Notes: generated from the letters alone by a model not told the origin. Shown: positions 1-9,150, numbered from the stretch's first letter. The stretch: DNA of 64,000 bases from Rhodococcus pyridinivorans (GCF_900105195.1 NZ_FNRX01000002.1:1488001-1552000); one strand, 5' to 3'. A program made the numbers and translations.

Positions 1-899
1 CCGTAGCCGACGACGTGATCGACCTGTGTGAGCGCGTCCGCCGCTTCGGGTGTCAGCCACTTCTCGTCCGCCGGTCCCAACCCGACGACGAGCAGTTCGT
101 TCGCGTCCGGATGTGTCGCCTCGACCGCGACGGACGGCCGCGAGCGGTCGGCGACCGCCTGATTCCTCGGGGAGCGGTCACCGGCGGTGAGGATCACCGA
201 GAAGTACGGCACCGCGTCGGCGTCGACCTCGGCGACCGGCAGGATGCGTTGCCGATCCATCGACGCGCGTTCGACATAGACGGCGTCGTCGAGGCGACCG
301 GACTGGGCGAGAGCCTCGCGCACAGCGGGAAACGTCCTGCCCAGCTTCATGATCGCCGCACCGTCGGTGTCGGCGAGCCGTCGTGCGAGCTCCGGGGCGG
401 GCACTGTGCCGGGCAGGATGGTGAGGACGTCGGTGCGGCGCACCATCGGCTCGGCGGCCGCGGCAGAGGCGGCGGACACCGAGGTCACGCCCGGCACCAC
501 TTCCGTCGGGTATCGCGGAGCGAGCCGATCGTGTAGGTACATGTACGAGCCGTAGAACAGAGGGTCGCCCTCGCAGAGCACGACGACGGTGCGTCCCGCG
601 TCGAGGTGGACGGCCAACCGGGCGGCGGACTCGTCATAGAAATCGGCGATCGCACCGTCGTAACCACCCGGGTGCTCGGTGGTGCCCGTCGTCACCGGGT
701 ACACCAGCAGTTCCTCGATCACGCCGTCCGGGATCAGGTCGGCGGCGATCGACCGGGCGATGGATCGGCCGTGCGTGCCGGAGTAGTAGGCGAGGACGTC
801 GGCCTCGGCGATCAGCCGCGCGGCCTTGCGTGTGATGAGTTCGGGATCGCCGGGACCGAGTCCCACGCCGTAGAACCTGCCGGACACCGTGTCACTCAT
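1..899 (-). CDS. cobIJ: Precorrin-2 C20-methyltransferase / precorrin-3B C17-methyltransferase fusion, 3' part outside window
   Basis: SAM-dependent corrin-ring methyltransferase of the aerobic cobalamin pathway, cytoplasmic. Translation from ATG 899..897 begins MSDTVSGRFYGVGLGPGDPE, the glycine-rich SAM loop of tetrapyrrole methylases (CobI half). About residue 268 a second such start appears (VVGLGPADEKWLTPEA), marking the CobJ half, as in the fused mycobacterial protein. The frame is open to base 1, so most of CobJ lies beyond the window. The start overlaps the cobH stop as ATGA, and cobH overlaps cobG as GTGA, so cobG-cobH-cobIJ read as one transcript running leftwards. The assignment of both halves is firm; only the C-terminal extent is unknown. 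Confidence 0.93.
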   Translation of the reverse strand, partial: MSDTVSGRFYGVGLGPGDPELITRKAARLIAEADVLAYYSGTHGRSIARSIAADLIPDGVIEELLVYPVTTGTTEHPGGYDGAIADFYDESAARLAVHLDAGRTVVVLCEGDPLFYGSYMYLHDRLAPRYPTEVVPGVTSVSAASAAAAEPMVRRTDVLTILPGTVPAPELARRLADTDGAAIMKLGRTFPAVREALAQSGRLDDAVYVERASMDRQRILPVAEVDADAVPYFSVILTAGDRSPRNQAVADRSRPSVAVEATHPDANELLVVGLGPADEKWLTPEAADALTQVDHVVGY

Positions 900-1546
900 T
901 CCTTCTCCTGGGCAAGTGCGTTGATCGCGGACGACGCCATCGCCGACCCGCCGCGGCGGCCCCGCACCACCAGATGGGGTATCTGCAGCCGATGGTCGAG
1001 CAGCGCTTCCTTGGATTCGGCGGCGCCGATGAACCCGACGGGCACCCCGACGATCGCGGCCGGCCGGGGGGCGCCGGCGTCGAGCATCTCGAGGAGATGG
1101 AACAAGGCCGTCGGGGCATTACCGATCGCGACGACTGCACCCTCGAGGCGGTCGGCCCACAGGGACACCGCCGCAGCGGAGCGGGTCGTGCCCCAGCGCT
1201 CGGCGAGTTCGGGGACACGCGGATCGGCGAGCAGACACATCACGTCGTTGTCGGCAGGCAGGCGCGTACGGGTGACCCCGGAGGCCACCATGTTCGCGTC
1301 GGTGAGGATCGGAGCGCCCGCGTTGAGCGCAGCGCGTGCGGCCGGAACAAGATCGGGATGGATCACGAGATCCCGTGCCAGATCGGTCTGTCCGCTCGCG
1401 TGGATCATCCGGACTGCGATCTTCTCCGCCGTCGCGGGGATCGCGGTCAGATCCGATTCGGCGCGGATCGTCGCGAACGACCGGACGTAGATCTCGGCAC
1501 CGTCGGTGACGTAGTCGTACCGACGCGGGGGAGGTCGAAGGGTCAC
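896..1546 (-). CDS. cobH: Precorrin-8X methylmutase CobH
   Basis: Moves the C11 methyl group to C12 to make hydrogenobyrinate from precorrin-8X. The 216-residue product matches the family length (about 210). Visible signatures are RMIHASGQTD (holding the conserved histidine used for proton transfer), GNAPTALFHLLEML, the glycine-rich VGVPVGFIGAAESKEAL, and the C-terminal RGRRGGSAMASSAINAL. I chose the GTG at 1546..1544, which overlaps the cobG stop as GTGA. A longer reading from 1609 would add 21 residues (MRARLRRTTL...) that do not look like family sequence. The stop overlaps the cobIJ start as ATGA. Confidence 0.93.
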   Translation of the reverse strand: MTLRPPPRRYDYVTDGAEIYVRSFATIRAESDLTAIPATAEKIAVRMIHASGQTDLARDLVIHPDLVPAARAALNAGAPILTDANMVASGVTRTRLPADNDVMCLLADPRVPELAERWGTTRSAAAVSLWADRLEGAVVAIGNAPTALFHLLEMLDAGAPRPAAIVGVPVGFIGAAESKEALLDHRLQIPHLVVRGRRGGSAMASSAINALAQEKE

Positions 1547-2631
1547 GGGGTGCTCCTGGCAAGAACGACGCGGTGAGGCGAGTGTGGTGCGCCGCAGACG
1601 CGCTCGCATCCGGCGACGTGAATTCGGGGATCGGTGGTATTTCCGGCGACGATCCGGCGAGCCAGCGCTCGGGTGTCACCTTCGGCGAGGCTACACCCGG
1701 GCGCTCCCGTGCACGCTGTCACCCGCTGCCACGCCGAATCCGGGGCCGTCTCGAAGCCGGTCTCGCGAAGCGCGACGAGATCCGACCCGGACGGGAGTAT
1801 CAGGCCGCGCCAGGGCGTGACGACCACACCTCGATCGGGCAGTGCAGCAACCATGGCGGGGGTGAGGATTCCCAGGGGGACCAGCACCGACACCGCATCG
1901 CCGAGCATGCCGTACGGCATCGTGAAGGCCGGTGGCCGCGGAGCGGGATCGGTGCCACCGAGTTCCGCTCCCGCACGCGGGAGTTGACGCACGTGCCACA
2001 CCGACTCGCGAATCTCGACGAACCGGCGGGCCTGGCGCAGGAGCATCTCGGGAACCTGGGTGAGCCGCACCGTCGGCCCGTCGAGTCCACCCACGACGAT
2101 GCGTGCGGTCCCGTCGTCGAGTGCGACAGCGGTGAGGTCGCACCGCAGCGTCGCGACGTCGCCGCGACCGTCGTCGAGGCCGAACAGGAACCGGCCGGGC
2201 AGATCGGCGAGGACCGGATCGGCGCACAGTCCGGCGTCGAGATCGCGGACGAGAGGCCGGACGTCGGTGAGTCCACCCACGAGTCCCGACAGCGGCGACG
2301 CGACGATGTTCCGCACCCGTTCGTGGCTCGCCGAGGGCAGCAGCCCGGCCGCCGTGACGGCGTCGGCCAGTCCCGCGGGGACGGCACCGCACTCGTCGAG
2401 GTCGATACCTCTGAGCTGCAGGTTCCCTCGCGACGTCAGGTGGACGTCGCCGTCGGCGTAGGCGGTCGATGCGTTCGACAGTGCTCGGAGCGCCCCGTCG
2501 GGTACCTGCCCTCCGGGCACGCGGAGCCGCACCAGCGCGCCGTCCGCCGCGACATGCGGGCGAAGGATTCCGGGGCACCGATCGGGAGGGAGAGGGGGTG
2601 GCAGAGCATCCACGGACGCACATGGTTGCAC
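1543..2631 (-). CDS. cobG: Precorrin-3B synthase CobG
   Basis: Monooxygenase of the nitrite/sulfite-reductase-like fold that makes precorrin-3B with ring contraction chemistry; its presence marks the oxygen-dependent pathway. About 362 residues, as usual for actinobacterial CobG. The half-domain motif LTSRGNLQLRGI lies near the N-terminus. The [4Fe-4S]/sirohaem cysteine pattern C-x5-C...C-x3-C is visible as CTGAPGCSLAEGDTR followed by HVAGCERVCG near the C-terminus. The start is GTG 2631..2629; the next in-frame GTG (2613) has no better Shine-Dalgarno. First gene of the leftward cob unit, divergent from cobN; I found no riboswitch on this strand, so its control is unclear. Confidence 0.92.
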   Translation of the reverse strand: MQPCASVDALPPPLPPDRCPGILRPHVAADGALVRLRVPGGQVPDGALRALSNASTAYADGDVHLTSRGNLQLRGIDLDECGAVPAGLADAVTAAGLLPSASHERVRNIVASPLSGLVGGLTDVRPLVRDLDAGLCADPVLADLPGRFLFGLDDGRGDVATLRCDLTAVALDDGTARIVVGGLDGPTVRLTQVPEMLLRQARRFVEIRESVWHVRQLPRAGAELGGTDPAPRPPAFTMPYGMLGDAVSVLVPLGILTPAMVAALPDRGVVVTPWRGLILPSGSDLVALRETGFETAPDSAWQRVTACTGAPGCSLAEGDTRALARRIVAGNTTDPRIHVAGCERVCGAPHSPHRVVLARSTP

Positions 2632-2662
2632 ACCTTTCCGGCCGGGTGCGCTACTCTCGGTT

Positions 2663-2832
2663 TGCCGTGGTGCTCGGGAAGCCGGTGGGAAACCGGCGCG
2701 GCCCTCGCCACTGTGAGCGGATAGTTGCTCGCCCTCGTCCGTACCGGTCCGCCGGTGTGGAGGCCACTGGATCTCATCCGGGAAGGTCGGTGGAGCAGCG
2801 ACGACCCGTCAGCCAGGAGACCGGCCACGGCA
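2663..2832 (+). promoter_or_regulatory. Cobalamin riboswitch upstream of cobN
   Basis: Adenosylcobalamin-sensing leader. The B12-box segment GGGAAGCCGGTGGGAAACC...CGCCACTGTGAGCGG lies at about 2676-2720, and the conserved 3' part GTCAGCCAGGAGACCGGCC at 2808-2826. The outer P1 helix closes perfectly: TGCCGTGG (2663-2670) with CCACGGCA (2825-2832). A TACTCT -10 element at 2652-2657 puts the transcript start at the 5' edge of P1. B12 is expected to lower cobN-cobF expression. No terminator hairpin with a U-run follows, so control is probably translational, acting on the leader ORF at 2865. Confidence 0.9.
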
Positions 2833-2864
2833 CGTGAGGTCCACGAGGGTTTTGGAGACTGAAC

Positions 2865-2900
2865 ATGGCTGTACGCCTGTGTTTTCGGGTTGCGTCGTGA
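2865..2900 (+). CDS. 11-codon leader ORF overlapping the cobN start
   Basis: A short ORF, MAVRLCFRVAS, begins at ATG 2865, 7 nt after a good Shine-Dalgarno GGAG (2854-2857) and 32 nt after the riboswitch P1 helix. Its TGA (2898-2900) overlaps the cobN GTG (2897-2899) as GTGA. cobN has no Shine-Dalgarno of its own, so translation of cobN probably depends on ribosomes finishing this peptide and reinitiating. The ligand-bound riboswitch would then act by blocking initiation on the leader. What is seen is the ORF, the SD and the overlap; coupling is inferred. Confidence 0.5.
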   Translation: MAVRLCFRVAS

Positions 2901-5900
2901 CGCGCCTGACTTTGTTGTCGACGTCCGACACCGACCTGCTGTCGGCTCGGTCGAGCGATGTCGAGTGGGCGCTGGGTAACCCGTCCCGCCTCGACGTGTC
3001 CACCGAACTGCCCGGTCTGCTCAGCGGATCGGACCTGGTCGTCGTGCGGATCCTGGGGTCCGCGCGCAGTTGGCGCGACGGGCTCGACACCGTGCTCGCG
3101 ACCGGCGTCCCGGTCGTCGTTCTCGGTGGTGAACAGACCCCGGACGCCGAGCTCATGGGGCATTCGACGGTGCCGATCGGCATCGCCGCCGAGGCTCACC
3201 GCTATCTCGCGTACGGCGGTCCCGCCAACCTCGCGCAGCTCCATGCCTTCCTCACCGACACCGTGCTGCTCGGCGGTGAAGGCTTCGATCCGCCCGTCGA
3301 ATTGCCCGAGTGGGGTGTGCTCGACCGGCCCGAGGGGCCGGCCGACGACCGGCTGCCACTCGTCGGTGTGCTGTTCTACCGGGCCCACCACACCAGCGGA
3401 AACGTGCAGTTCGCGCACGATCTCGCCGACGCGATCGACGCGACCGGCAGGGCCCGCGGCGTCGTGATCCACTGCGCCTCGTTGCGGGGAGCGTCCGAGG
3501 ATCTGCTCGCCGAACTCGGCACCCTGGATGCGCTCGTCGTGACGGTGCTCGCGGCCGGCGGAACCAAGCCCGCCACCGTGAGCGCGGGAGGTGAGGACGA
3601 GGCGTGGGACGTCGGGGCGCTCGCTGCGCTCGACATCCCGATCCTGCAGGCCCTGTGCCTGACCTGGAGTCGCGAGGATTGGGCGGAGTCGGACGACGGT
3701 GTGTCGCCGCTGGATTCGGCCACGCAGATCGCGGTCCCCGAGTTCGACGGCCGCATCATCACGGTGCCGTTCTCGTTCAAGGAACTCGACGCCGACGGAC
3801 TGCCCCGCTACGTCACCGACCCGGAACGGTGCCGTCGCGTCGCCGGTATCGCGGTGGCGCACGCACGACTGCGACACGTACCGCCGCCGCAGCGCCGGAT
3901 AGCCATCATGCTGTCCGCCTACCCGACCAAACATTCCCGGGTCGGCAACGCCGTCGGTCTCGACACCCCGGTGTCGGCGATCCACATGCTGCGCGCTCTA
4001 CGCGATGCCGGATACGACCTCGGCGACGGATTTCCCGGCATGGACGTCGAGGACGACACCGAAGCCGGTAACACCCTCATCCACGCCCTGATCGATGCGG
4101 GCGGTCAGGACGAGGAGTGGCTCACCGCCGATCAGGTCGCCGGAAACCCGGTGCGGGTGAGCACATCCGACTATCTGGCATGGACGAAGGACCTGCCTGC
4201 CGAGCTCACCGACGCGATGAGCGAGGCGTGGGGCCCGGCGCCCGGGTCGCTGTTCGTCGACGGCAGCGGTGGCGACAAGGCGATCGTGCTGGCGACCCTG
4301 CAGGCCGGCAACGTGGTGCTGATGATCCAGCCGCCCCGGGGATTCGGCGAGAATCCGGTGGCAATCTACCACGATCCCGACATGGCGCCGTCGCACCATT
4401 ACCTCGCCGCGTACAAGTGGATCGAACACGGCTTCGGTGCCGATGCCGTGGTTCACCTGGGCAAACACGGTTCGATGGAATGGCTGCCCGGAAAGAACGC
4501 GGGCCTGTCCGCGGCGTGCGCGACCGACGCGGCCATCGGCAATCTGCCGCTGATCTATCCGTTCCTCGTCAACGATCCGGGTGAAGGTGCGCAGGCCAAG
4601 CGCCGTGCCCATGCGATCATCGTCGATCACCTGATCCCGCCGATGGCGCGCGCCGAATCGTACGGCGACATCGCTCGTTTGGAGCAACTGCTCGACGAGT
4701 ACTCCAACATCGCCGCGATGGACCCGGCGAAACTGCCCGCGATCCGCGCGCAGATCTGGACGTTGATCCAGGCGGCGAAACTCGATCACGATCTCGGGCT
4801 CGACGACCGCCCGCACGACGCCGAGTTCGACGACTTCCTGCTGCACGTCGATGGATGGTTGTGCGAGGTCAAGGACGCGCAGATCCGCGACGGCCTGCAC
4901 GTTCTCGGTGCCGCACCGGTCGGGGAGGCACGGGTGAATCTGGTGCTGTCGATCCTGCGTGCCGCCCAGATATGGGGTGGCAAGAGTAACGCCGTCCCTG
5001 GATTGCGCACCGCGCTGGGACTGAAGCCCGACGCCCCGCTGACCGAGGTCGACGGAATCGAGAACATCGCACGGGCGCTCGTGCAGGCCATGGAGGACGA
5101 CGACTGGAACACCGGGTCGGCCGCGCGCGTTGTCGAATCCGTTCTCGGCCATATCGATTCCGAGGTCGCGCGGGTGCTCACCTTCGCTGCCGACGAAGTG
5201 GTTCCCCGGCTCGCGGGCACGACTGCCGAGCTCGACGCCGTGCTCCACGCGCTCGACGGCGGGTACGTCCCTGCCGGACCGTCCGGCTCGCCGCTCCGTG
5301 GCCTGGTCAACGTGCTGCCGACGGGCCGCAACTTCTACACCGTCGACCCGAAGGCCGTGCCGAGCCGGCTCGCGTACGACACCGGCGTCGCACTCGCGAA
5401 CAACCTGATCGAGCGGTATCTCGCCGATACGGGGGAGTACCCGCAGTCGGTGGGCCTGTCGGTGTGGGGGACCTCGGCGATGCGCACCGCCGGCGACGAC
5501 ATCGCCGAGGTGCTCGCACTGATCGGAGTGCGTCCCGAATGGGACGCCGAGTCGCGCCGGGTCCGTGAACTGACCGTGATTCCGCTCGAGGAACTCGACC
5601 GGCCGCGCATCGACGTGACCGTCCGTATCTCCGGTTTCTTCCGCGATGCGTTCCCGCACGTCATCGGCATGCTCGACGACGCGATCCGCATGGTCGCCGC
5701 CCTCGACGAACCCGACGAACAGAACTATGTGCGAGCGCATGCCCGGCGCGACGAAGCCGAGCACGGCGACGCCGATCGTGCGGTGCGCCGCATCTTCGGG
5801 TCGAAGCCCGGCTCGTACGGTGCGGGCATCCTGCAGCTCATCGACTCCGGCAACTGGCGCACCGACGCCGATCTCGCCGAGGTCTACACGGCGTGGGGCG

Positions 5901-6508
5901 GATTCGCCTACGGGCGCGGTGTGCACGGAGTTGCGGCCGCCGACGACATGCGCACGAACTACCGCCGGATCGCGGTGGCGGCCAAGAACACCGATACCCG
6001 TGAACACGACATCGCCGACTCGGACGATTACTTCCAGTACCACGGCGGCATGGTCGCGACGGTGCGGGCACTGACGGGCACCGACCCGAAGGCGTACATC
6101 GGCGACTCCACCACACCCGACGCGGTGCGGACACGCTCACTGGCGGAGGAGACCGCGCGGGTCTTCCGGGCGCGGGTCGTCAACCCGAGGTGGATCGGCG
6201 CGATGCGCCGGCACGGCTACAAGGGCGCGTTCGAACTCGCCGCCACCGTCGACTACCTGTTCGGTTACGACGCCACCGCCGGTGTGGTCGAGGACTGGAT
6301 GTACGAATCGCTCGCACAGAACTATGCACTCGACCCGGAGAACCAGGAGTTCCTCCGCGAAGCGAATCCGTGGGCGTTGCGCGGCATCATCGAACGACTC
6401 ACCGAGGCAGCCGATCGAGGGCTGTGGGCCGAACCGGACCCCGAGACGGTGAACAGCCTGCAGCAGGCCTATCTCGACGTCGAAGGTGATCTCGAGGACC
6501 GCGCTTGA
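2897..6508 (+). CDS. cobN: Cobaltochelatase subunit CobN
   Basis: Large subunit of the ATP-dependent aerobic cobaltochelatase (CobNST) that inserts cobalt into hydrogenobyrinate a,c-diamide. From GTG 2897 the product is 1203 residues, beginning VTRLTLLSTSDTDLLSARSS, which matches the N-terminus of mycobacterial CobN; an upstream in-frame GTG at 2834 would sit next to the riboswitch and is unlikely. The magnesium-chelatase-H family signature HLGKHGSMEWLPGKNAG is at about residue 518. The riboswitch, leader ORF and cobN form one unit, followed by cobF with a TTGA overlap. CobS and CobT partners are not in the window. Confidence 0.95.
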   Translation: MTRLTLLSTSDTDLLSARSSDVEWALGNPSRLDVSTELPGLLSGSDLVVVRILGSARSWRDGLDTVLATGVPVVVLGGEQTPDAELMGHSTVPIGIAAEAHRYLAYGGPANLAQLHAFLTDTVLLGGEGFDPPVELPEWGVLDRPEGPADDRLPLVGVLFYRAHHTSGNVQFAHDLADAIDATGRARGVVIHCASLRGASEDLLAELGTLDALVVTVLAAGGTKPATVSAGGEDEAWDVGALAALDIPILQALCLTWSREDWAESDDGVSPLDSATQIAVPEFDGRIITVPFSFKELDADGLPRYVTDPERCRRVAGIAVAHARLRHVPPPQRRIAIMLSAYPTKHSRVGNAVGLDTPVSAIHMLRALRDAGYDLGDGFPGMDVEDDTEAGNTLIHALIDAGGQDEEWLTADQVAGNPVRVSTSDYLAWTKDLPAELTDAMSEAWGPAPGSLFVDGSGGDKAIVLATLQAGNVVLMIQPPRGFGENPVAIYHDPDMAPSHHYLAAYKWIEHGFGADAVVHLGKHGSMEWLPGKNAGLSAACATDAAIGNLPLIYPFLVNDPGEGAQAKRRAHAIIVDHLIPPMARAESYGDIARLEQLLDEYSNIAAMDPAKLPAIRAQIWTLIQAAKLDHDLGLDDRPHDAEFDDFLLHVDGWLCEVKDAQIRDGLHVLGAAPVGEARVNLVLSILRAAQIWGGKSNAVPGLRTALGLKPDAPLTEVDGIENIARALVQAMEDDDWNTGSAARVVESVLGHIDSEVARVLTFAADEVVPRLAGTTAELDAVLHALDGGYVPAGPSGSPLRGLVNVLPTGRNFYTVDPKAVPSRLAYDTGVALANNLIERYLADTGEYPQSVGLSVWGTSAMRTAGDDIAEVLALIGVRPEWDAESRRVRELTVIPLEELDRPRIDVTVRISGFFRDAFPHVIGMLDDAIRMVAALDEPDEQNYVRAHARRDEAEHGDADRAVRRIFGSKPGSYGAGILQLIDSGNWRTDADLAEVYTAWGGFAYGRGVHGVAAADDMRTNYRRIAVAAKNTDTREHDIADSDDYFQYHGGMVATVRALTGTDPKAYIGDSTTPDAVRTRSLAEETARVFRARVVNPRWIGAMRRHGYKGAFELAATVDYLFGYDATAGVVEDWMYESLAQNYALDPENQEFLREANPWALRGIIERLTEAADRGLWAEPDPETVNSLQQAYLDVEGDLEDRA

Positions 6509-7251
6509 GAGTTCGGCTCATCGGTATCGGACCCGGAGGACCGGACGATCTCACGGTGGCGGCGGTGCGCGCCCTCGAAAGCGTCGACGTCTTCCTGGTG
6601 GCCGACAAGAACCGGGGCGTGGACGATCTCGTCGAGGTGCGCGAGGGCATCCTGCGCCGCCACACCTCCGGTGCGCATCGGGTGATCGTGGTGGCCGACC
6701 CGCCCCGCGACCGGAATCCGGACCGGTACGGCGACGAGGTGCGCGACTGGCACGCCGCCCGCGCCGCAGCCTACGAATCCGTTCTGCTCGAACAGGTTCG
6801 GGACGACGAAACCGTCGGATTCCTCGTATGGGGAGACCCGAGCCTGTACGACAGCACGATTCGTGTCGTCGACCGCATCCTCGGGCGAGGGAACGTGCGG
6901 TTCGATTATGACGTCGTTCCCGGGGTCAGCAGTGTGCAACTGCTGGCGGCCCGGCATCGTCTCGTGCTCAACACCATCGGCGGGCCGATCACCGTCACGA
7001 CCGGTCGCAGGCTGGTGCAGGACGTCGCAGCGGGTGCGTCGAACATCGTGGTGATGCTCGACGGCGGCCTCGCCTGCGCGGACCTCGACGGGGCCTGGAA
7101 CATCTGGTGGGGTGCGAATCTGGGGACCGACGACGAAGAACTCGTCGCCGGCCCGCTCGCCGAGGTGCTCCCGGCGATCCGGGAGGCTCGTGCCCGGGCC
7201 AAGGGGGTCCGAGGCTGGGTGATGGACACCTATCTACTCCGACGAGGATGA
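6505..7251 (+). CDS. cobF: Precorrin-6A synthase (deacetylating) CobF
   Basis: SAM-dependent C1-methyltransferase that also releases the acetyl group, giving precorrin-6A; specific to the aerobic route. 248 residues. The N-terminus LIGIGPGGPDDLTVAAVRAL is the tetrapyrrole-methylase SAM loop, and VGFLVWGDPSLYDSTIR is the typical GDP motif further in. It starts at TTG 6505, whose last bases form the cobN stop (TTGA), so it is translationally coupled to cobN and under the same riboswitch. The 3' end overlaps the convergent methyltransferase gene by 18 bp. Confidence 0.92.
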   Translation: MRVRLIGIGPGGPDDLTVAAVRALESVDVFLVADKNRGVDDLVEVREGILRRHTSGAHRVIVVADPPRDRNPDRYGDEVRDWHAARAAAYESVLLEQVRDDETVGFLVWGDPSLYDSTIRVVDRILGRGNVRFDYDVVPGVSSVQLLAARHRLVLNTIGGPITVTTGRRLVQDVAAGASNIVVMLDGGLACADLDGAWNIWWGANLGTDDEELVAGPLAEVLPAIREARARAKGVRGWVMDTYLLRRG

Positions 7252-8025
7252 GTTCGGGTCGCCCGGAACCGTTCCCCGCGCGTACCAGGCGCGGGCGTCG
7301 AGCGAGAACGGTCCCGACGGAAGAGCATCACGACAGGCGTCACGTACTGCAGCGCGGTGCCTTTCGGGCATCGACACCAGGTGCCGCCCGGCCGGTCCTA
7401 CGCCGAACGTGAAGGGCTCCCAGAAGTCGGAGAAATCGGCGTAGTCCACGCGTGCGGACAGGGCACCACCGATCACGTCGTCCAGACCGGCACGGCGGAA
7501 CCGCTCGGCGATGTCGCCCTCGGTGGTACCGGCCAACCTCGTCTCACCCGGAGACCCGGGCTCGACCGTTCCCACCGCGGCCCAGAAGATGCGGAGCATC
7601 GTCATCCCGCCGGCCGTGGTGTCCCACATGCATGCGGCGACGGTGCCGCCCGGGCGGGTCACCCGCACCATCTCGCGCACGCCCAGTTCGGGATCGTTCA
7701 TGAATCCGAGGACCAGCGACGCCAGGGTGACGTCGAACGTTCCGTCCGGCCACGGCAGATTCTCGGCCACCCCGATGCGGACGTCGATCTCCGGTGCTAT
7801 CTGCCGGCACGCCGCTGCGAACTGGGGAGCCGGGTCGATCGCCGCGACGTTCGCTGCGCCGACCCGGCCGACCAGTTCACGGGTGAGCCCACCCGGTCCG
7901 CAGCCCACGTCGCAGACCCGATGTCCGCCCCTCACCCCGCTCGCGTCCGCCAGGGCGGGCGCGAGCGTCGCTGCGTAGCGGCCCATGAAGCGGTTGTACT
8001 GTTCGGCAGGTCCGGCGAACTGCAT
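7234..8025 (-). CDS. Class I SAM-dependent methyltransferase
   Basis: 263-residue cytoplasmic methyltransferase of the UbiE/Methyltransf_11 type. Motif I is clear (VCDVGCGPGGLTREL), followed by the acidic residue ending strand 2 (VAAIDPAPQFAAACR) and a motif IV region TFDVTLASLVLGFMND. The substrate cannot be read from sequence. The start ATG 8025 is supported by a TAGATT -10 element seven bases upstream (leaderless); an upstream ATG at 8070 would add 15 unremarkable residues. Convergent with cobF, overlapping it by 18 bp; nothing ties it to cobalamin chemistry beyond position. Confidence 0.85.
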   Translation of the reverse strand: MQFAGPAEQYNRFMGRYAATLAPALADASGVRGGHRVCDVGCGPGGLTRELVGRVGAANVAAIDPAPQFAAACRQIAPEIDVRIGVAENLPWPDGTFDVTLASLVLGFMNDPELGVREMVRVTRPGGTVAACMWDTTAGGMTMLRIFWAAVGTVEPGSPGETRLAGTTEGDIAERFRRAGLDDVIGGALSARVDYADFSDFWEPFTFGVGPAGRHLVSMPERHRAAVRDACRDALPSGPFSLDARAWYARGTVPGDPNSSSSE

Positions 8026-8032
8026 GCACTCA

Positions 8033-8038
8033 AATCTA
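8033..8038 (-). promoter_or_regulatory. -10 element for leaderless methyltransferase mRNA
   Basis: TAGATT on the minus strand, seven bases before ATG 8025. This TANNNT-N7-start layout is the hallmark of leaderless transcripts in this order. Inferred from sequence only. Confidence 0.45.
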
Positions 8039-8085
8039 TCGGCCCGATCGGTGGCCTCGTGGCCGTTCACATCGTCCGGATCGGG

Positions 8086-8223
8086 TCACTTCTCGTCGTC
8101 GTCCGAACGCTCGACCACCTCGGGGGCGTTCTCCCGGGTCGCCATGCCGCCGTTGCGACCGTGATCGACCGGACCCGGCGGGTCCTTGCGCACCTCGTCG
8201 TCCTTCTTCTTCGACGTCGTCAC
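8086..8223 (-). CDS. Small charged hypothetical protein (45 aa)
   Basis: Begins at GTG 8223, five bases after a strong GGAGG, which is the main support for translation. The product is very hydrophilic: lysine-rich start (VTTSKKKDDEVRKD), a central PPGPVDHGRNGG stretch and an acidic tail ending SDDDEK. No signal peptide, membrane segment or known domain. It lies between the divergent SDR gene and the methyltransferase gene on the same strand as the latter, 60 bp upstream of the methyltransferase start. Likely intrinsically disordered; function unknown. Confidence 0.5.
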   Translation of the reverse strand: MTTSKKKDDEVRKDPPGPVDHGRNGGMATRENAPEVVERSDDDEK

Positions 8224-8348
8224 TTCTACCTCCGTACGCTGGGCCGACTCGTGTCCGGGCGGATACCCGCAGACGTGCACGCGCACACTTCGGGTGGCGT
8301 CGGGCCGCCGGACCGGATTGACTGGACCCAACGACACGAGGAGGCAGC

Positions 8349-9149
8349 ATGCAGATCCGTGACAGGGTTTTCGTCGTCACCGGTGGAGGCAACGGGATCG
8401 GACGCGACGTCGTCCTCGAACTCCTCGTGCGTGGGGCGCGGGTCGCGGCGGTCGACCTCCGCGCCGAGGCTCTCGACGGCACCCGTGCCCTGGCGGTCGC
8501 GTACGACGACCGTCTGACCACCCACACGGTCGACGTCTCCGATCGCGGCGCGGTCGAAGCCCTGGTGGTGGAGGTGACCGCAGCACACGGGCAGGTCGAC
8601 GGGGTCGCCAACGTCGCCGGCATCATCCAGAAGTTCGTCCCATTCGCGGACCTGCCGTACGACGAGATGAACAAGGTGCTCGACGTCAACTACTGGGGCG
8701 TCGTGCACATGTGCAAAGCGTTCCTCCCCGAGCTGCTGAGCCGTCCCGAAGCGAGCCTGCTCAACGTGTCGAGCATGGGTGCCTTCGTGCCGGTGCCGGG
8801 CCAGTCCGTCTACGGCGCGAGCAAGGCGGCGGTCAAACTGCTCACCGAAGGTCTGTACGCCGAACTGCGCATGACGAAGGTCGCGGTGACGCTGGTGTTC
8901 CCAGGCGCCGTCCGCACCGGCATCGCCGAGAACTCCGGTGCCGCCATCCCGGGACGCAGCACTGACGCCTCCGTCAAGATCACCTCGTCCGCCGAGGCAG
9001 CCCGCAGGATCGTCGACGCGATCGAGAAGGGCACCTTCCGGGTGTGCATCGGCAAGGACGCGACGATGCTCGACCTGCTCGCCAGGCTCATGCCGCGTCG
9101 CAGCATCGAGTTCCTGGCGAAGAAGATGGGCTCGCTCGTCGAGCGCTGA
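8349..9149 (+). CDS. Short-chain dehydrogenase/reductase
   Basis: NAD(P)-dependent classical SDR of 266 residues. The cofactor motif TGGGNGIG is at residues 11-18, NVAGI (NAG-type motif) follows in mid-sequence, and the catalytic Ser-Tyr-Lys set is present as LNVSSMGAF and YGASKAA. The acidic D after strand 2 (AVDLRAEAL) suggests NAD(H) preference. GAGGAGG precedes the ATG at proper spacing, and TTGACT upstream may be a -35 box. Substrate unknown; the C-terminal part (LARLMPRRSIEFLAKKMGS) resembles SDRs acting on lipid-like substrates in actinobacteria, which is only a hint. Confidence 0.88.
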   Translation: MQIRDRVFVVTGGGNGIGRDVVLELLVRGARVAAVDLRAEALDGTRALAVAYDDRLTTHTVDVSDRGAVEALVVEVTAAHGQVDGVANVAGIIQKFVPFADLPYDEMNKVLDVNYWGVVHMCKAFLPELLSRPEASLLNVSSMGAFVPVPGQSVYGASKAAVKLLTEGLYAELRMTKVAVTLVFPGAVRTGIAENSGAAIPGRSTDASVKITSSAEAARRIVDAIEKGTFRVCIGKDATMLDLLARLMPRRSIEFLAKKMGSLVER

Positions 9150-9150
9150 C

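Noticed and set aside
3998..6043. Long minus-strand frame opposite cobN
   Set aside because: cobN motifs are unambiguous on the plus strand; the antisense product has no recognisable domain.
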